A DNA stretch of 15,537 bases from Geobacter sp. UBA4074 (GTDB lineage: Bacteria; Desulfobacterota; Desulfuromonadia; Geobacterales; Pseudopelobacteraceae): the NCBI GenBank assembly GCA_002383415.1, contig DFYU01000157.1, positions 1 through 15,537 of the forward strand, read 5' to 3'. How positions within the stretch are numbered: the first letter of the stretch is position 1; each line of letters begins with the position of its first letter. Below the pieces are notes generated by a model. That model was not told the DNA's origin, did no database searches, and was given only the letters and a program-made list of their open reading frames with translations. Positions 7,405 to 14,419 of the stretch are shown piece by piece. The position numbers and the translations under genes were made by a program.

Positions 7405-9408
7405 ATGTTCGACAACGTGTGGCTGATACCCCTGTTTCCCCTGATCGGGTTTCTGATCAACGGACTCTTGGGGAAGAAGATCAAGAATGAGACGGTCATT
7501 GGTTCGATCGGTGCCTTTGCGGTACTCTGCTCGTTCATAGTATCCGTCATGACCTTCTTCAAGTTGATCGGTCTCCCCGCTGAGGAGCGGGTGGTCAACG
7601 TCAAGATCTTCACCTGGATGACAGCCGGTAACTTCAATGCCGACATCGCCTTCCTGATTGATCCGCTGTCCTGCTTGATGCTGCTGGTAGTGACCGGTAT
7701 CGGTTTTTTGATTCATGTCTACTCCATCGGCTACATGCACGGTGAAGAGGGATTCTACCGGTTCTTTGCCTACTTGAACCTGTTCGTCTTCTCCATGCTG
7801 CTGCTGGTAATGGGTAACAATCTGCTGCTGATGTTTGTTGGCTGGGAAGGCGTAGGTCTTTGCTCCTATTTGTTGATCGGCTATTACTTCCACAAGAAGT
7901 CGGCTGGCGACGCAGGCAAGAAGGCTTTCGTGATGAACCGGGTTGGCGACTTCGGCTTCCTGCTGGGCACCTTTGCTCTGTTCTGGTACATGGGCCAGAC
8001 CCACAACATCTGGACCATCCAGTTCACCGAAATGGCAGCCAATGCCCACCTGTTGCCCACCGGCGGCATTGTTACGGTCATTACGCTCTGCTTCTTCCTG
8101 GGAGCCACCGGTAAATCAGCCCAGATTCCGTTGTACACCTGGTTGCCCGATGCCATGGAGGGGCCGACTCCGGTCTCCGCACTGATTCACGCCGCCACCA
8201 TGGTTACTGCCGGTGTCTACATGATCGGCCGGATGAGCTATCTGTTCATCCGCTCGCCTGAGACCATGACGGTAATTGCCGTGATCGGTGGTTGTACCGC
8301 CCTGTTCGCTGCTACCATCGGTACCGCACAAAACGACATCAAGCGGGTGCTGGCCTACTCCACGGTCTCTCAGCTGGGCTACATGTTCCTGGCCATGGGG
8401 GTTGGCGCCTTTACTGCCGGTATCTTCCACCTTATGACCCACGCCTTCTTCAAGGCCTGTCTGTTCCTTGGCTCCGGTGCGGTGATCCATTCCATGCACG
8501 GTGCCCTGCACCACATCCATTCCCATGATGATGCCCAGGATATGCGCAACATGGGTGGTTTGAAGAAGTACATGCCGCTGACCTTCATGACTTTCCTGAT
8601 CGCCACCATTGCGATCGCCGGTATTCCTGGTTTCGCAGGTTTCTTCTCCAAGGATGAGATACTCTGGCTAGCTTTCGCCAACCCGCTGCATGGCGACCTG
8701 AACAAGCTGCTGTGGGGCCTGGGTGCAGGCGCTGCCCTGCTGACCGCCTTCTACATGTTCCGTCTAGTCTTCATGACCTTCTTCGGCAAATGCCGAATTA
8801 AGGAAGGTGCTGAAAAGCATCTGCACGAATCTCCGATGGTGATCGTGATCCCGCTGATCGTACTGGCACTGCTGTCCATCGTTGGCGGTTACATCGGTGT
8901 GCCCAAGTTGATCGGCGACGTGTTCGGCGGTATCCCAAATTATCTGGAGCATTACCTGGAGCCTGTGTTTGCCAACGCCAACGCCTACATGCAGGCCAAT
9001 ACACATGCCGAACATCATAGCCATGCCGTTGAGTGGGGTCTGATGGGCTTCTCGGTGCTGGTCGCCCTGATCGGTATCTCGATTGCAGCCATGTTGTATC
9101 TGGTGAACCCCGAATTGCCCAAGAAGTTCACCAGCGCCTTCCCGGCGCTGCACCGCGCAGTTTACAACAAGTGGTACATCGACGAACTGTACGACTTCCT
9201 GATCGTCAATCCCTGTAAGTCGCTGGGCAATTTCCTCTGGAAAGGGTTCGACGTGCTGGTGGTGGATGGTTTGGTAAATGGTGTCGCCCATCTGGTAATG
9301 GCCTTTGGCGGCGTCGCCCGCTACATGCAGACCGGCCAGATTTACAACTATGCTTGGACCATGGCCTTTGGCGTGGTCGTGATCGTCGGTTACTATCTGT
9401 TTAAGTAA
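7405..9408 (+). CDS. nuoL: NADH-quinone oxidoreductase subunit L (antiporter-like proton channel)
   Basis: NuoL is the distal antiporter-like subunit of complex I. It has a proton channel and a long lateral helix that runs along the membrane arm. The 667-residue protein is slightly longer than the 613-residue E. coli form. Key charged residues are visible: E148 in MFVGWEGVGLCSYLLIGYY, K237 in GATGKSAQIPLYTWLPDAMEG, and the histidines in SALIHAATMVTAG (258-270). THAFFKACLFLGSGAVIH, another conserved channel segment, lies further on. The region after about residue 480 should hold the lateral helix and last membrane segment; a His-rich loop (AEHHSH) lies there. AAAGGAG precedes the ATG at 7405. 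The high similarity among NuoL, M and N reflects common descent from Mrp antiporters. Confidence 0.97.
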   Translation: MFDNVWLIPLFPLIGFLINGLLGKKIKNETVIGSIGAFAVLCSFIVSVMTFFKLIGLPAEERVVNVKIFTWMTAGNFNADIAFLIDPLSCLMLLVVTGIGFLIHVYSIGYMHGEEGFYRFFAYLNLFVFSMLLLVMGNNLLLMFVGWEGVGLCSYLLIGYYFHKKSAGDAGKKAFVMNRVGDFGFLLGTFALFWYMGQTHNIWTIQFTEMAANAHLLPTGGIVTVITLCFFLGATGKSAQIPLYTWLPDAMEGPTPVSALIHAATMVTAGVYMIGRMSYLFIRSPETMTVIAVIGGCTALFAATIGTAQNDIKRVLAYSTVSQLGYMFLAMGVGAFTAGIFHLMTHAFFKACLFLGSGAVIHSMHGALHHIHSHDDAQDMRNMGGLKKYMPLTFMTFLIATIAIAGIPGFAGFFSKDEILWLAFANPLHGDLNKLLWGLGAGAALLTAFYMFRLVFMTFFGKCRIKEGAEKHLHESPMVIVIPLIVLALLSIVGGYIGVPKLIGDVFGGIPNYLEHYLEPVFANANAYMQANTHAEHHSHAVEWGLMGFSVLVALIGISIAAMLYLVNPELPKKFTSAFPALHRAVYNKWYIDELYDFLIVNPCKSLGNFLWKGFDVLVVDGLVNGVAHLVMAFGGVARYMQTGQIYNYAWTMAFGVVVIVGYYLFK

Positions 9409-9445
9409 CGTTCCGTTTCGCATTCTGTATAAAGGAGCAGATTCG

Positions 9446-11020
9446 ATGAGTAACATTCTGAGCATAATGACCTTTCTGCCGATCCTAGGGGTGCTCCTGC
9501 TGCTCTTCATCCCCAAGGAGAGCAAAGGTGTCCTGCGCGGCGTCGCCATGTTGACGACGATCGCCACCTTTGTGGTTTCGCTGCCGATCTTGACCGGCTT
9601 CCAGACCATCGCCGACTATCAGTTCGTGGAAAACGTACCCTGGATCGCTGCCGGGCCGTTCACCATGCGCTACAACATTGGTATTGACGGCATCAGCCTC
9701 TGGCTGGTGATCCTGACCACCTTCATCATGCCGATCGCGGTGTTGTCCACCTACACCGCTGTCGAGGAGAAGGTTAAGGAGTACATGATCTGCCTCTTGC
9801 TGCTCGAAACCGGCATGCTGGGTGCGTTCATATCGCTCGACCTGTTCCTGTTCTACATCTTCTGGGAAGTAATGCTGATCCCGATGTATTTCATGATCGG
9901 TATCTGGGGCGGCAAGAACCGGATTTATGCTGCGGTCAAGTTCTTCGTCTACACCATGGTCGGTTCGCTACTGATGCTGGTTGCCCTGATCTACCTGTAC
10001 TTCCTGGGGACCAAGGCCGGTATCACCGACTTCAGCCTGCTGCACTTCTTTGATCTGAAGGTTGATCCGGCTACCCAAACCTGGCTGTTTTTGGCCTTTG
10101 CCCTCGCATTCGCCATCAAGGTGCCGATGTTCCCATTGCACACCTGGTTGCCCGATGCCCATACCGAGGCTCCGACCGCCGGTTCCGTGATCCTGGCCGC
10201 CATCCTGCTGAAGATGGGAACCTATGGTTATGTGCGTTTTGCCATGCCGTTGTTCCCTGAGGCAACCCACCAGTTCACCCCGCTGATAGCTACCCTGGCT
10301 GTGATCGGCATCATCTATGCCGCACTGGTAGCCATGGTGCAGGAGGATGTCAAGAAGCTGGTAGCCTACTCCTCTGTGGCCCACTTGGGCTTCGTCATGC
10401 TGGGTGTGTTCGCCCTCAACGAACAGGGCGTCACCGGTGGCATGCTGCAGATGCTCAACCACGGTATCTCCACCGGCGCACTGTTTCTTATCGTCGGCTT
10501 TATTTACGAGCGTCGCCACACCCGCTTGATCACCGATTTTGGCGGTCTCTCCAAGCAGATGCCGATTTTTGCAACCATCTTCATGATCGTGACCTTGTCG
10601 TCAGTGGGTTTGCCCGGCACCAACGGTTTTGTCGGCGAGTATCTGATCCTGTTGGGCTCCTTCGAGAGCTCGCTGCGCTGGTGGACTGTGATCGCCACCA
10701 GTGGTGTGATCTTCTCTGCCGTCTATATGCTCTGGATGTTCCAGCGGGTTATGTTCGGAGAGCTGGATAACCCCAAAAACCAGGTGTTAGAAGACCTGAA
10801 CCTGCGCGAAATCGCCATCATGGTGCCGCTGATCGTGCTGATCTTTGTGATGGGTGTCTATCCGAACCCGTTCATTGAAAAAATGACCCCGTCCGTGCAA
10901 AAACTGATTGCCAAGGCCCGCATTGAGCCGGTGGCAACGGCCAAGGTCGAAGCCCCTGTAGCTGCGCAGCCTGAAGCTGCTCCGGCTCAGCCTGCTGCTG
11001 AAGCGCCGGCCGGTCACTAG
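9446..11020 (+). CDS. nuoM: NADH-quinone oxidoreductase subunit M (antiporter-like), with Ala/Pro-rich tail
   Basis: NuoM is the middle antiporter-like proton-pumping subunit of complex I. The 524-residue protein has about fourteen membrane helices. The channel residues are seen as E141 (FYIFWEVMLIPMY), K225 (AFAIKVPMFPLHTWLPDAHTEAP) and K256 (ILLKMGTYG). Residues 491-524 form a tail of mostly Ala, Pro, Glu and Gln that is not part of the membrane core and is probably disordered. The E. coli protein (509 residues) lacks such a tail. An AAAGGAG site lies eight bases before the ATG. nuoN follows after 33 bases. Confidence 0.97.
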   Translation: MSNILSIMTFLPILGVLLLLFIPKESKGVLRGVAMLTTIATFVVSLPILTGFQTIADYQFVENVPWIAAGPFTMRYNIGIDGISLWLVILTTFIMPIAVLSTYTAVEEKVKEYMICLLLLETGMLGAFISLDLFLFYIFWEVMLIPMYFMIGIWGGKNRIYAAVKFFVYTMVGSLLMLVALIYLYFLGTKAGITDFSLLHFFDLKVDPATQTWLFLAFALAFAIKVPMFPLHTWLPDAHTEAPTAGSVILAAILLKMGTYGYVRFAMPLFPEATHQFTPLIATLAVIGIIYAALVAMVQEDVKKLVAYSSVAHLGFVMLGVFALNEQGVTGGMLQMLNHGISTGALFLIVGFIYERRHTRLITDFGGLSKQMPIFATIFMIVTLSSVGLPGTNGFVGEYLILLGSFESSLRWWTVIATSGVIFSAVYMLWMFQRVMFGELDNPKNQVLEDLNLREIAIMVPLIVLIFVMGVYPNPFIEKMTPSVQKLIAKARIEPVATAKVEAPVAAQPEAAPAQPAAEAPAGH

Positions 11021-11053
11021 TCTACTGAGTCAACGTTCCTGGAGGACTGTTCA

Positions 11054-12514
11054 ATGGATATCAATGTAGCCCAACTTTTTCAGACGATTAACCTCGCCAC
11101 TATCATGCCGGAGGTCATCCTTTCGGTGGTCGGCATGGCACTGCTACTGGTTAACGTCTTCGTGCCCTCCAAGTCCAAGGGATACCTGGCCTGGCTCAGT
11201 CTGGCAGGTCTTGTGGCTGCCGGTTACTCTGCCGCCATCGGCTGGGGGCAAACCATCGAAAGCTTCAGCGGCTCAGTGGTGCTGGACAACTTTGCCATCT
11301 TCTTCAAGTTGATCTTCGTGGTGGCTGCCGGTCTGGCCGTGCTGATCAGTGACCAGTACATGGAGCGTGAAGGCTGCAACCACGGTGAACTCTATCCGCT
11401 GGTGCTGTTTACCACCGTTGGTATGATGCTGATGGCCTCCGGCACCGACATGATGACCATCTTCCTCGGCCTCGAGCTGATGTCGATCTCACTGTACGTG
11501 CTGGCAGGCTTCAACCGAGCCAACGTAAAATCCAATGAATCCGGCATGAAATACTTCCTGCTGGGTGCCTTTTCCACTGGATTCCTGTTGTATGGCATGG
11601 CCCTGGTGTACGGTGCCACCGGCACGACGCGGATTGCCAGGATCGCTGCCGCTGCCGCTCAGATGGACGGCTCAAACACTATGTTTCTGATCGGCGCCCT
11701 GTTGATTCTAACCGGTTTTGCCTTCAAGATCGCAGCGGTACCGTTCCACATGTGGACCCCGGACGTCTACGAAGGTGCCCCGACGCCGATCACCGCTCTG
11801 ATGTCTGCTGGTCCCAAGGCAGCCGGTTTTGCCGCCTTCCTGCGGATGTTCCTGGTGGCCTTCCCCACGTTGCAGACTGATTGGTCCGATCTGCTCTGGG
11901 TCCTGGCTGTATTGACCATGACCATCGGTAACATTACTGCCCTGCGGCAAGACAACATCAAACGGATGCTGGCCTATTCGTCCATTGCCCATGCAGGTTA
12001 TGCGTTGGTCGGCTTTGCCGCCGCCAACAGCACCGGCACTGCCGGCATCCTGTTCTACATGCTGACCTACGCCTTCATGAACATCGGTGCCTTCGCCATT
12101 GTCGTGTTGGTGGCCAAACAGGGTGATGTCAACGGCAACGTGCAGGATTTTGCCGGTCTGGGCCATAAGCGTCCGGCCCTGGCGGCCATCATGACTCTGT
12201 TTCTGTTCTCCTTGGCCGGCATTCCGCCAACAGCAGGTTTTATCGGCAAGTTCTATCTGTTCTCCGGTGCCGTGGAAGCCGGTTATGTCTGGTTGGCCGT
12301 GATCGGTGTGCTGAACAGCGCTGCCTCGGTCTACTACTACCTGCGGGTGATGGTCTACATGTACATGAAGCCTGCTGATGAAGAATTCAGCTGGGTCACC
12401 GTATCTGCCCCGATTACCCTGGCGCTGGTCATCTCCAGCATCGGTACCTTGGTGCCGGGTATTGTGCCTTCCTACCTGCTGCAGTTTGCAGAGGCGGCGG
12501 TAAAGCTGATCTAA
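11054..12514 (+). CDS. nuoN: NADH-quinone oxidoreductase subunit N (antiporter-like)
   Basis: NuoN is the antiporter-like subunit nearest NuoK in the membrane arm of complex I and ends the operon. The 486-residue length matches the family (E. coli 485). Conserved features include E141 in FLGLELMSISLYVLAGF, K225 in GFAFKIAAVPFHMWTPDVYEGAP and K255 in SAGPKAAGF, which mark the two half-channels. About fourteen membrane helices are predicted by eye. GGAGG at 11041-11045 lies eight bases before the ATG. A strong hairpin terminator begins 27 bases after the stop codon, so this is the last gene of the transcript. Confidence 0.97.
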   Translation: MDINVAQLFQTINLATIMPEVILSVVGMALLLVNVFVPSKSKGYLAWLSLAGLVAAGYSAAIGWGQTIESFSGSVVLDNFAIFFKLIFVVAAGLAVLISDQYMEREGCNHGELYPLVLFTTVGMMLMASGTDMMTIFLGLELMSISLYVLAGFNRANVKSNESGMKYFLLGAFSTGFLLYGMALVYGATGTTRIARIAAAAAQMDGSNTMFLIGALLILTGFAFKIAAVPFHMWTPDVYEGAPTPITALMSAGPKAAGFAAFLRMFLVAFPTLQTDWSDLLWVLAVLTMTIGNITALRQDNIKRMLAYSSIAHAGYALVGFAAANSTGTAGILFYMLTYAFMNIGAFAIVVLVAKQGDVNGNVQDFAGLGHKRPALAAIMTLFLFSLAGIPPTAGFIGKFYLFSGAVEAGYVWLAVIGVLNSAASVYYYLRVMVYMYMKPADEEFSWVTVSAPITLALVISSIGTLVPGIVPSYLLQFAEAAVKLI

Positions 12515-12541
12515 GGCCTTTGTATTTATATTCAGTTACCA

Positions 12542-12580
12542 AAAATGGCGGTCCTTGCATAAGGACCGCCATTTTGTCTT
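12542..12580 (+). terminator. Rho-independent terminator of the nuo operon, probably bidirectional
   Basis: A 15-bp perfect stem (12542-12556 with 12561-12575) with a four-base GCAT loop is followed by TTTTGTCTT. The other strand also has a T-run (TTTTTGG) after the stem, so it could stop transcripts from both sides. It lies between the convergent nuoN and selC genes. Confidence 0.9.
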
Positions 12581-12621
12581 GTAACGTCTATTCTGTGCTG
12601 TGTCAGGTTGAGTGTGTGCTT

Positions 12622-12667
12622 CTATAAAAGAAAAAGCCGGAAAACGCGAAATACTGCGTCTGCCGGC
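12622..12667 (-). terminator. Rho-independent terminator downstream of selC
   Basis: On the minus strand GCCGG (from 12667) pairs with CCGGC (to 12636), with an inner ACGC/GCGT stem across a short internal bulge. TTTTTCTTTT follows directly (12635 down to about 12626). It lies 17 bases after the encoded CCA of tRNA-Sec and closes the tRNA transcript. Confidence 0.75.
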
Positions 12668-12684
12668 CTTAAACGTGATGAGTT

Positions 12685-12782
12685 TGGCGGAGGTACATGG
12701 GAATCGAACCCACCGAGGAGATTTCTCATCCCCTCCACCGGTTTTGAAGACCGGGCGGCCCACCAGCGACCGACGTACCTCC
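12685..12782 (-). tRNA. selC: tRNA-Sec (anticodon UCA)
   Basis: This 98-base gene, including an encoded CCA (12685-12687), is the selenocysteine tRNA that SelA and SelB use to decode UGA. The 8-bp acceptor stem (GGAGGTAC with GTACCTCC), the G73 discriminator and the long variable arm are typical of bacterial tRNA-Sec. The anticodon stem CCGGT/ACCGG encloses the loop CTTCAAA with anticodon TCA (template bases 12745-12747). The T arm reads GGTTCGATTCC. It is the last member of a three-tRNA minus-strand cluster. It shows that the organism makes selenoproteins, but no in-frame UGA gene is evident in this window. Confidence 0.96.
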
Positions 12783-12789
12783 GTACGGA

Positions 12790-12824
12790 AAACGGGTCAG
12801 GAAGCATAACATCCTGACCCGTTT
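12790..12824 (-). terminator. Terminator-like hairpin between tRNA-Arg and selC
   Basis: A 13-bp perfect inverted repeat (12790-12802 with 12812-12824) encloses a nine-base loop. It begins five bases after the tRNA-Arg CCA and ends seven bases before the first base of selC. Read on the minus strand, the stem runs into only TTTTCC, so the T-run is short. It may be a leaky terminator or a processing signal. Confidence 0.6.
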
Positions 12825-12829
12825 GTGTA

Positions 12830-12906
12830 TGGCGCGCTTGGAGAGATTCGAACTCCCGACACCCAGATTCGTAGTCTGGTACTCTATCCAGCTGAGCTAC
12901 AAGCGC
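12830..12906 (-). tRNA. tRNA-Arg (anticodon ACG)
   Basis: A 77-base tRNA gene including an encoded CCA (12830-12832). The acceptor stem is GCGCTTG with CAAGCGC, and the D arm reads TAGCTCAGCTGGATAGAG. The anticodon stem CCAGA/TCTGG encloses the loop CTACGAA with anticodon ACG (template bases 12870-12872), and the T arm contains GGTTCGAA-like GAGTTCGAATC. A34 of this tRNA is normally deaminated to inosine by TadA, so that it reads CGU, CGC and CGA. It lies 21 bases after tRNA-Ser and is probably co-transcribed with it. Confidence 0.96.
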
Positions 12907-12927
12907 ATGGTGCAACAGTAAAACATA

Positions 12928-13020
12928 TGGCGGAGAGAGAGGGATTCGAACCCCTCGATACCGGTTTCCCAGTATACTCGCTTAGCAGGCGAGCGCCTTC
13001 GGCCTCTCGGCCATCTCTCC
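12928..13020 (-). tRNA. tRNA-Ser (anticodon GCU)
   Basis: A 93-base class II tRNA gene including an encoded CCA (12928-12930). The acceptor stem GGAGAGA pairs with TCTCTCC, the discriminator is G, and the anticodon stem CTCGC/GCGAG encloses the loop CTGCTAA with anticodon GCT (template bases 12984-12986). A long variable arm, the serine identity element, is present. It reads AGC and AGU codons. It is the first gene of the minus-strand tRNA cluster, directly behind a good promoter. Confidence 0.96.
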
Positions 13021-13042
13021 TCTCTCTGAGCGAGGATTTTTA

Positions 13043-13071
13043 TCTATACACAGTTTTAGTACTAAAAGCAA
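13043..13071 (-). promoter_or_regulatory. Sigma-70 promoter of the tRNA cluster
   Basis: On the minus strand TTGCTT (-35, template 13066-13071) and TATAGA (-10, template 13043-13048) are separated by exactly 17 bases. The -10 box lies 22 bases before tRNA-Ser, leaving room for a short leader that RNase P would remove. A 14-bp palindrome, TTTTAGTACTAAAA (13054-13067), occupies most of the spacer. Confidence 0.7.
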
Positions 13072-13124
13072 GCATTGTTTAGCGACGTCAATGTTGCCAC
13101 GTCTCTGGCTAATATTAGTTAAGA

Positions 13125-13712
13125 TTACTTGCCTTTTTTAAGGTCTACCAGGATAAGCTTGGCCACAGCCTTGAGTGTTTCAAATACGCCTTCGCCGGTT
13201 GAGGCGCAGGCCTCAAAATCAGGCACGTTGGTGGGGTTTAACTCTTTGCGAAGCTCATCAACAGAAACCGCATTGGGCAAATCTCGCTTGTTGTACTGTA
13301 CGACGTAGGGAAGCTTGTCCAGGTCGTAGCCTTGTTCTTTAAGGTTATGCCTGAGGTTTTCAAGGGATTCGACGTTGGCATCCATCCGCTCTTCCTGGGA
13401 GTCGGCGACAAACACGATGCCGTCGACGCCCTTCAGGATGAGCTTGCGTGATGCGTCATAAAAGACCTGGCCCGGTACCGTGTAGAGGTGAAAGCGGGTC
13501 TTGAAACCGCGTATCTCGCCCAGGGCCAGTGGCAGGAAGTCGAAAAACAGGGTGCGCTCGGTTTCGGTTGCCAGGCTGATCATCTTGCCTTTGGCCTCAG
13601 GAGCCGTCTTGGAGTACACATGCTGCAGGTTGGTCGTCTTGCCGCACAGTCCGGGGCCGTAGTACACAATCTTGCAGTTTATTTCACGGGATGCATAGTT
13701 GATGAAAGACAT
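13125..13712 (-). CDS. mglA: MglA-type small Ras-like GTPase
   Basis: MglA is a bacterial Ras-superfamily GTPase that sets front-rear polarity and motility in Myxococcus xanthus. In Geobacter-like bacteria its role is less defined and may concern surface motility or pilus control. The 195-residue protein matches the family length. The P-loop GPGLCGKTT is at 19-27, the switch 2 motif VPGQ is at 79-82, NKRD (guanine specificity) is at 141-144 and a G5-like ASTGEG is at 170-175. R53 and Q82, the residues needed for GTP hydrolysis in M. xanthus MglA, are both present at the same numbers, so it should respond to an MglB activator. GAGG (template 13721-13724) lies eight bases before the ATG. The gene starts 23 bases after mglB ends, in an mglB-mglA operon. 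No clear terminator follows the stop codon. Confidence 0.93.
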   Translation of the reverse strand: MSFINYASREINCKIVYYGPGLCGKTTNLQHVYSKTAPEAKGKMISLATETERTLFFDFLPLALGEIRGFKTRFHLYTVPGQVFYDASRKLILKGVDGIVFVADSQEERMDANVESLENLRHNLKEQGYDLDKLPYVVQYNKRDLPNAVSVDELRKELNPTNVPDFEACASTGEGVFETLKAVAKLILVDLKKGK

Positions 13713-13735
13713 GCTGCGTACCTCGAGGGGGCTGG

Positions 13736-14227
13736 CTAACTGAACAGGTTATCGATGTCGTCATCGGTAATTTCGGCAAACGGAAACGACGAGTTGCCGG
13801 ACTTGGCCTGTTCTTCTGACTTTTTCATCAGCTTTTCGAAGATGGTAGACAGTTCCTCGGAGGATTTTTTGACCCGTAAGCGAACCAGCCCCAGTGAGGA
13901 GCGGTTGTCAAACAGCACGACCAGGATGACGCGGCCGCCGACGATGGATATATGCAGATTGTCCTTCTCGCCCTCGTGAAAGAGGATTGAAAATTCTTTT
14001 TCGCCGATCAGTTTGGCAAGGCCGCCAGTGGCGGCAATGTTGCCTGCGGTCAGTGATGCCAGTGAAGTGGTGTCGAAACGCTCGGTTTCGCCAACGCCGG
14101 AGATCAGTTGGCCGTTTTTATCAACCAGAAAGATTACCTTTGAGTTTGAATCTTTGAGGAGCCGTTCAATGACGGCGTTAATTTCTTGAAACTCCTCATC
14201 ATACATGACCATCTGGGATGTGGACAT
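13736..14227 (-). CDS. mglB: MglB-type Roadblock/LC7 protein, likely GTPase-activating partner of MglA
   Basis: MglB dimers bind MglA and stimulate GTP hydrolysis in M. xanthus. The 163-residue protein has a Roadblock/LC7-type domain at about residues 11-115, with the strand pattern VIFLVDKNGQLISGVG, the helix SLASLTAGNIAATGGLAKLI and the strand pair ISIVGGRVILVVLFD. A charged helix (about 118-145) and a Ser/Asp-rich C-terminal tail follow. Tails of this kind in MglB contribute to MglA binding. The ATG at 14227 is preceded by AAGGAG (template 14235-14240) with seven-base spacing. It is the first gene of the mglBA operon, with a promoter at 14283-14311. The family is clear; the GAP role is inferred from the neighbour. 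Confidence 0.88.
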   Translation of the reverse strand: MSTSQMVMYDEEFQEINAVIERLLKDSNSKVIFLVDKNGQLISGVGETERFDTTSLASLTAGNIAATGGLAKLIGEKEFSILFHEGEKDNLHISIVGGRVILVVLFDNRSSLGLVRLRVKKSSEELSTIFEKLMKKSEEQAKSGNSSFPFAEITDDDIDNLFS

Positions 14228-14282
14228 GCCATATCTCCTTGTTGTGGGGCCGCTTTTTCGGCAGGCTGCTTACTAATGCTTG

Positions 14283-14311
14283 TCTATAACAGAACCAGGC
14301 AGCAGATTCAA
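14283..14311 (-). promoter_or_regulatory. Sigma-70 promoter of mglBA
   Basis: On the minus strand TTGAAT (template 14306-14311) and TATAGA (template 14283-14288) are separated by 17 bases. The -10 box lies 55 bases before the mglB start codon. A direct repeat of GATTCA (14305-14310 and 14315-14320) overlaps and flanks the -35 box. Confidence 0.6.
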
Positions 14312-14319
14312 GCTGATTC

Positions 14320-14347
14320 ATCCGCTGTGTGGTCCTCCAGCGCGGAT
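14320..14347. promoter_or_regulatory. Inverted repeat between the two divergent promoters
   Basis: ATCCGC (14320-14325) and GCGGAT (14342-14347) are perfect inverted half-sites separated by 16 bases. They fill the space between the -35 box of mglBA (14306-14311) and that of the radical SAM gene (14354-14359). The position suits a shared operator, but six-base half-sites can arise by chance. Confidence 0.3.
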
Positions 14348-14353
14348 ATAGCC

Positions 14354-14382
14354 TTGAGTTTTAGGCTTGTTTCGCTTACGAT
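14354..14382 (+). promoter_or_regulatory. Sigma-70 promoter of the radical SAM gene
   Basis: TTGAGT (14354-14359) and TACGAT (14377-14382) are separated by 17 bases and lie 37 bases before the start codon at 14420. The -35 matches the consensus at four or five positions and the -10 at four. Confidence 0.5.
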
Positions 14383-14419
14383 ACCGCTACTTGAGTTGGT
14401 ACAGCTTTCAGGAGTTTTC

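Noticed and set aside
12576..12790. selC as an integration site with a genomic island
   Set aside because: selC is a common island target, but there is no integrase, no repeated selC 3' end within the window and no foreign-looking gene; the downstream side is occupied by the nuo operon and terminators.
12608..13082. Several short open frames across the tRNA cluster on both strands
   Set aside because: They coincide exactly with three well-formed tRNA genes and their terminators, and have no protein family features.
13084..13108. GACGTC and flanking ACGTC as a terminator or operator
   Set aside because: The stem is only five pairs with a mismatched interior and no T-run, so it is too weak to call.
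14186..14419. N-terminal extension of the radical SAM gene by 78 codons
   Set aside because: It would overlap the mglB coding start and both divergent promoters. The family motif begins soon after the ATG at 14420, which has a good ribosome binding site.
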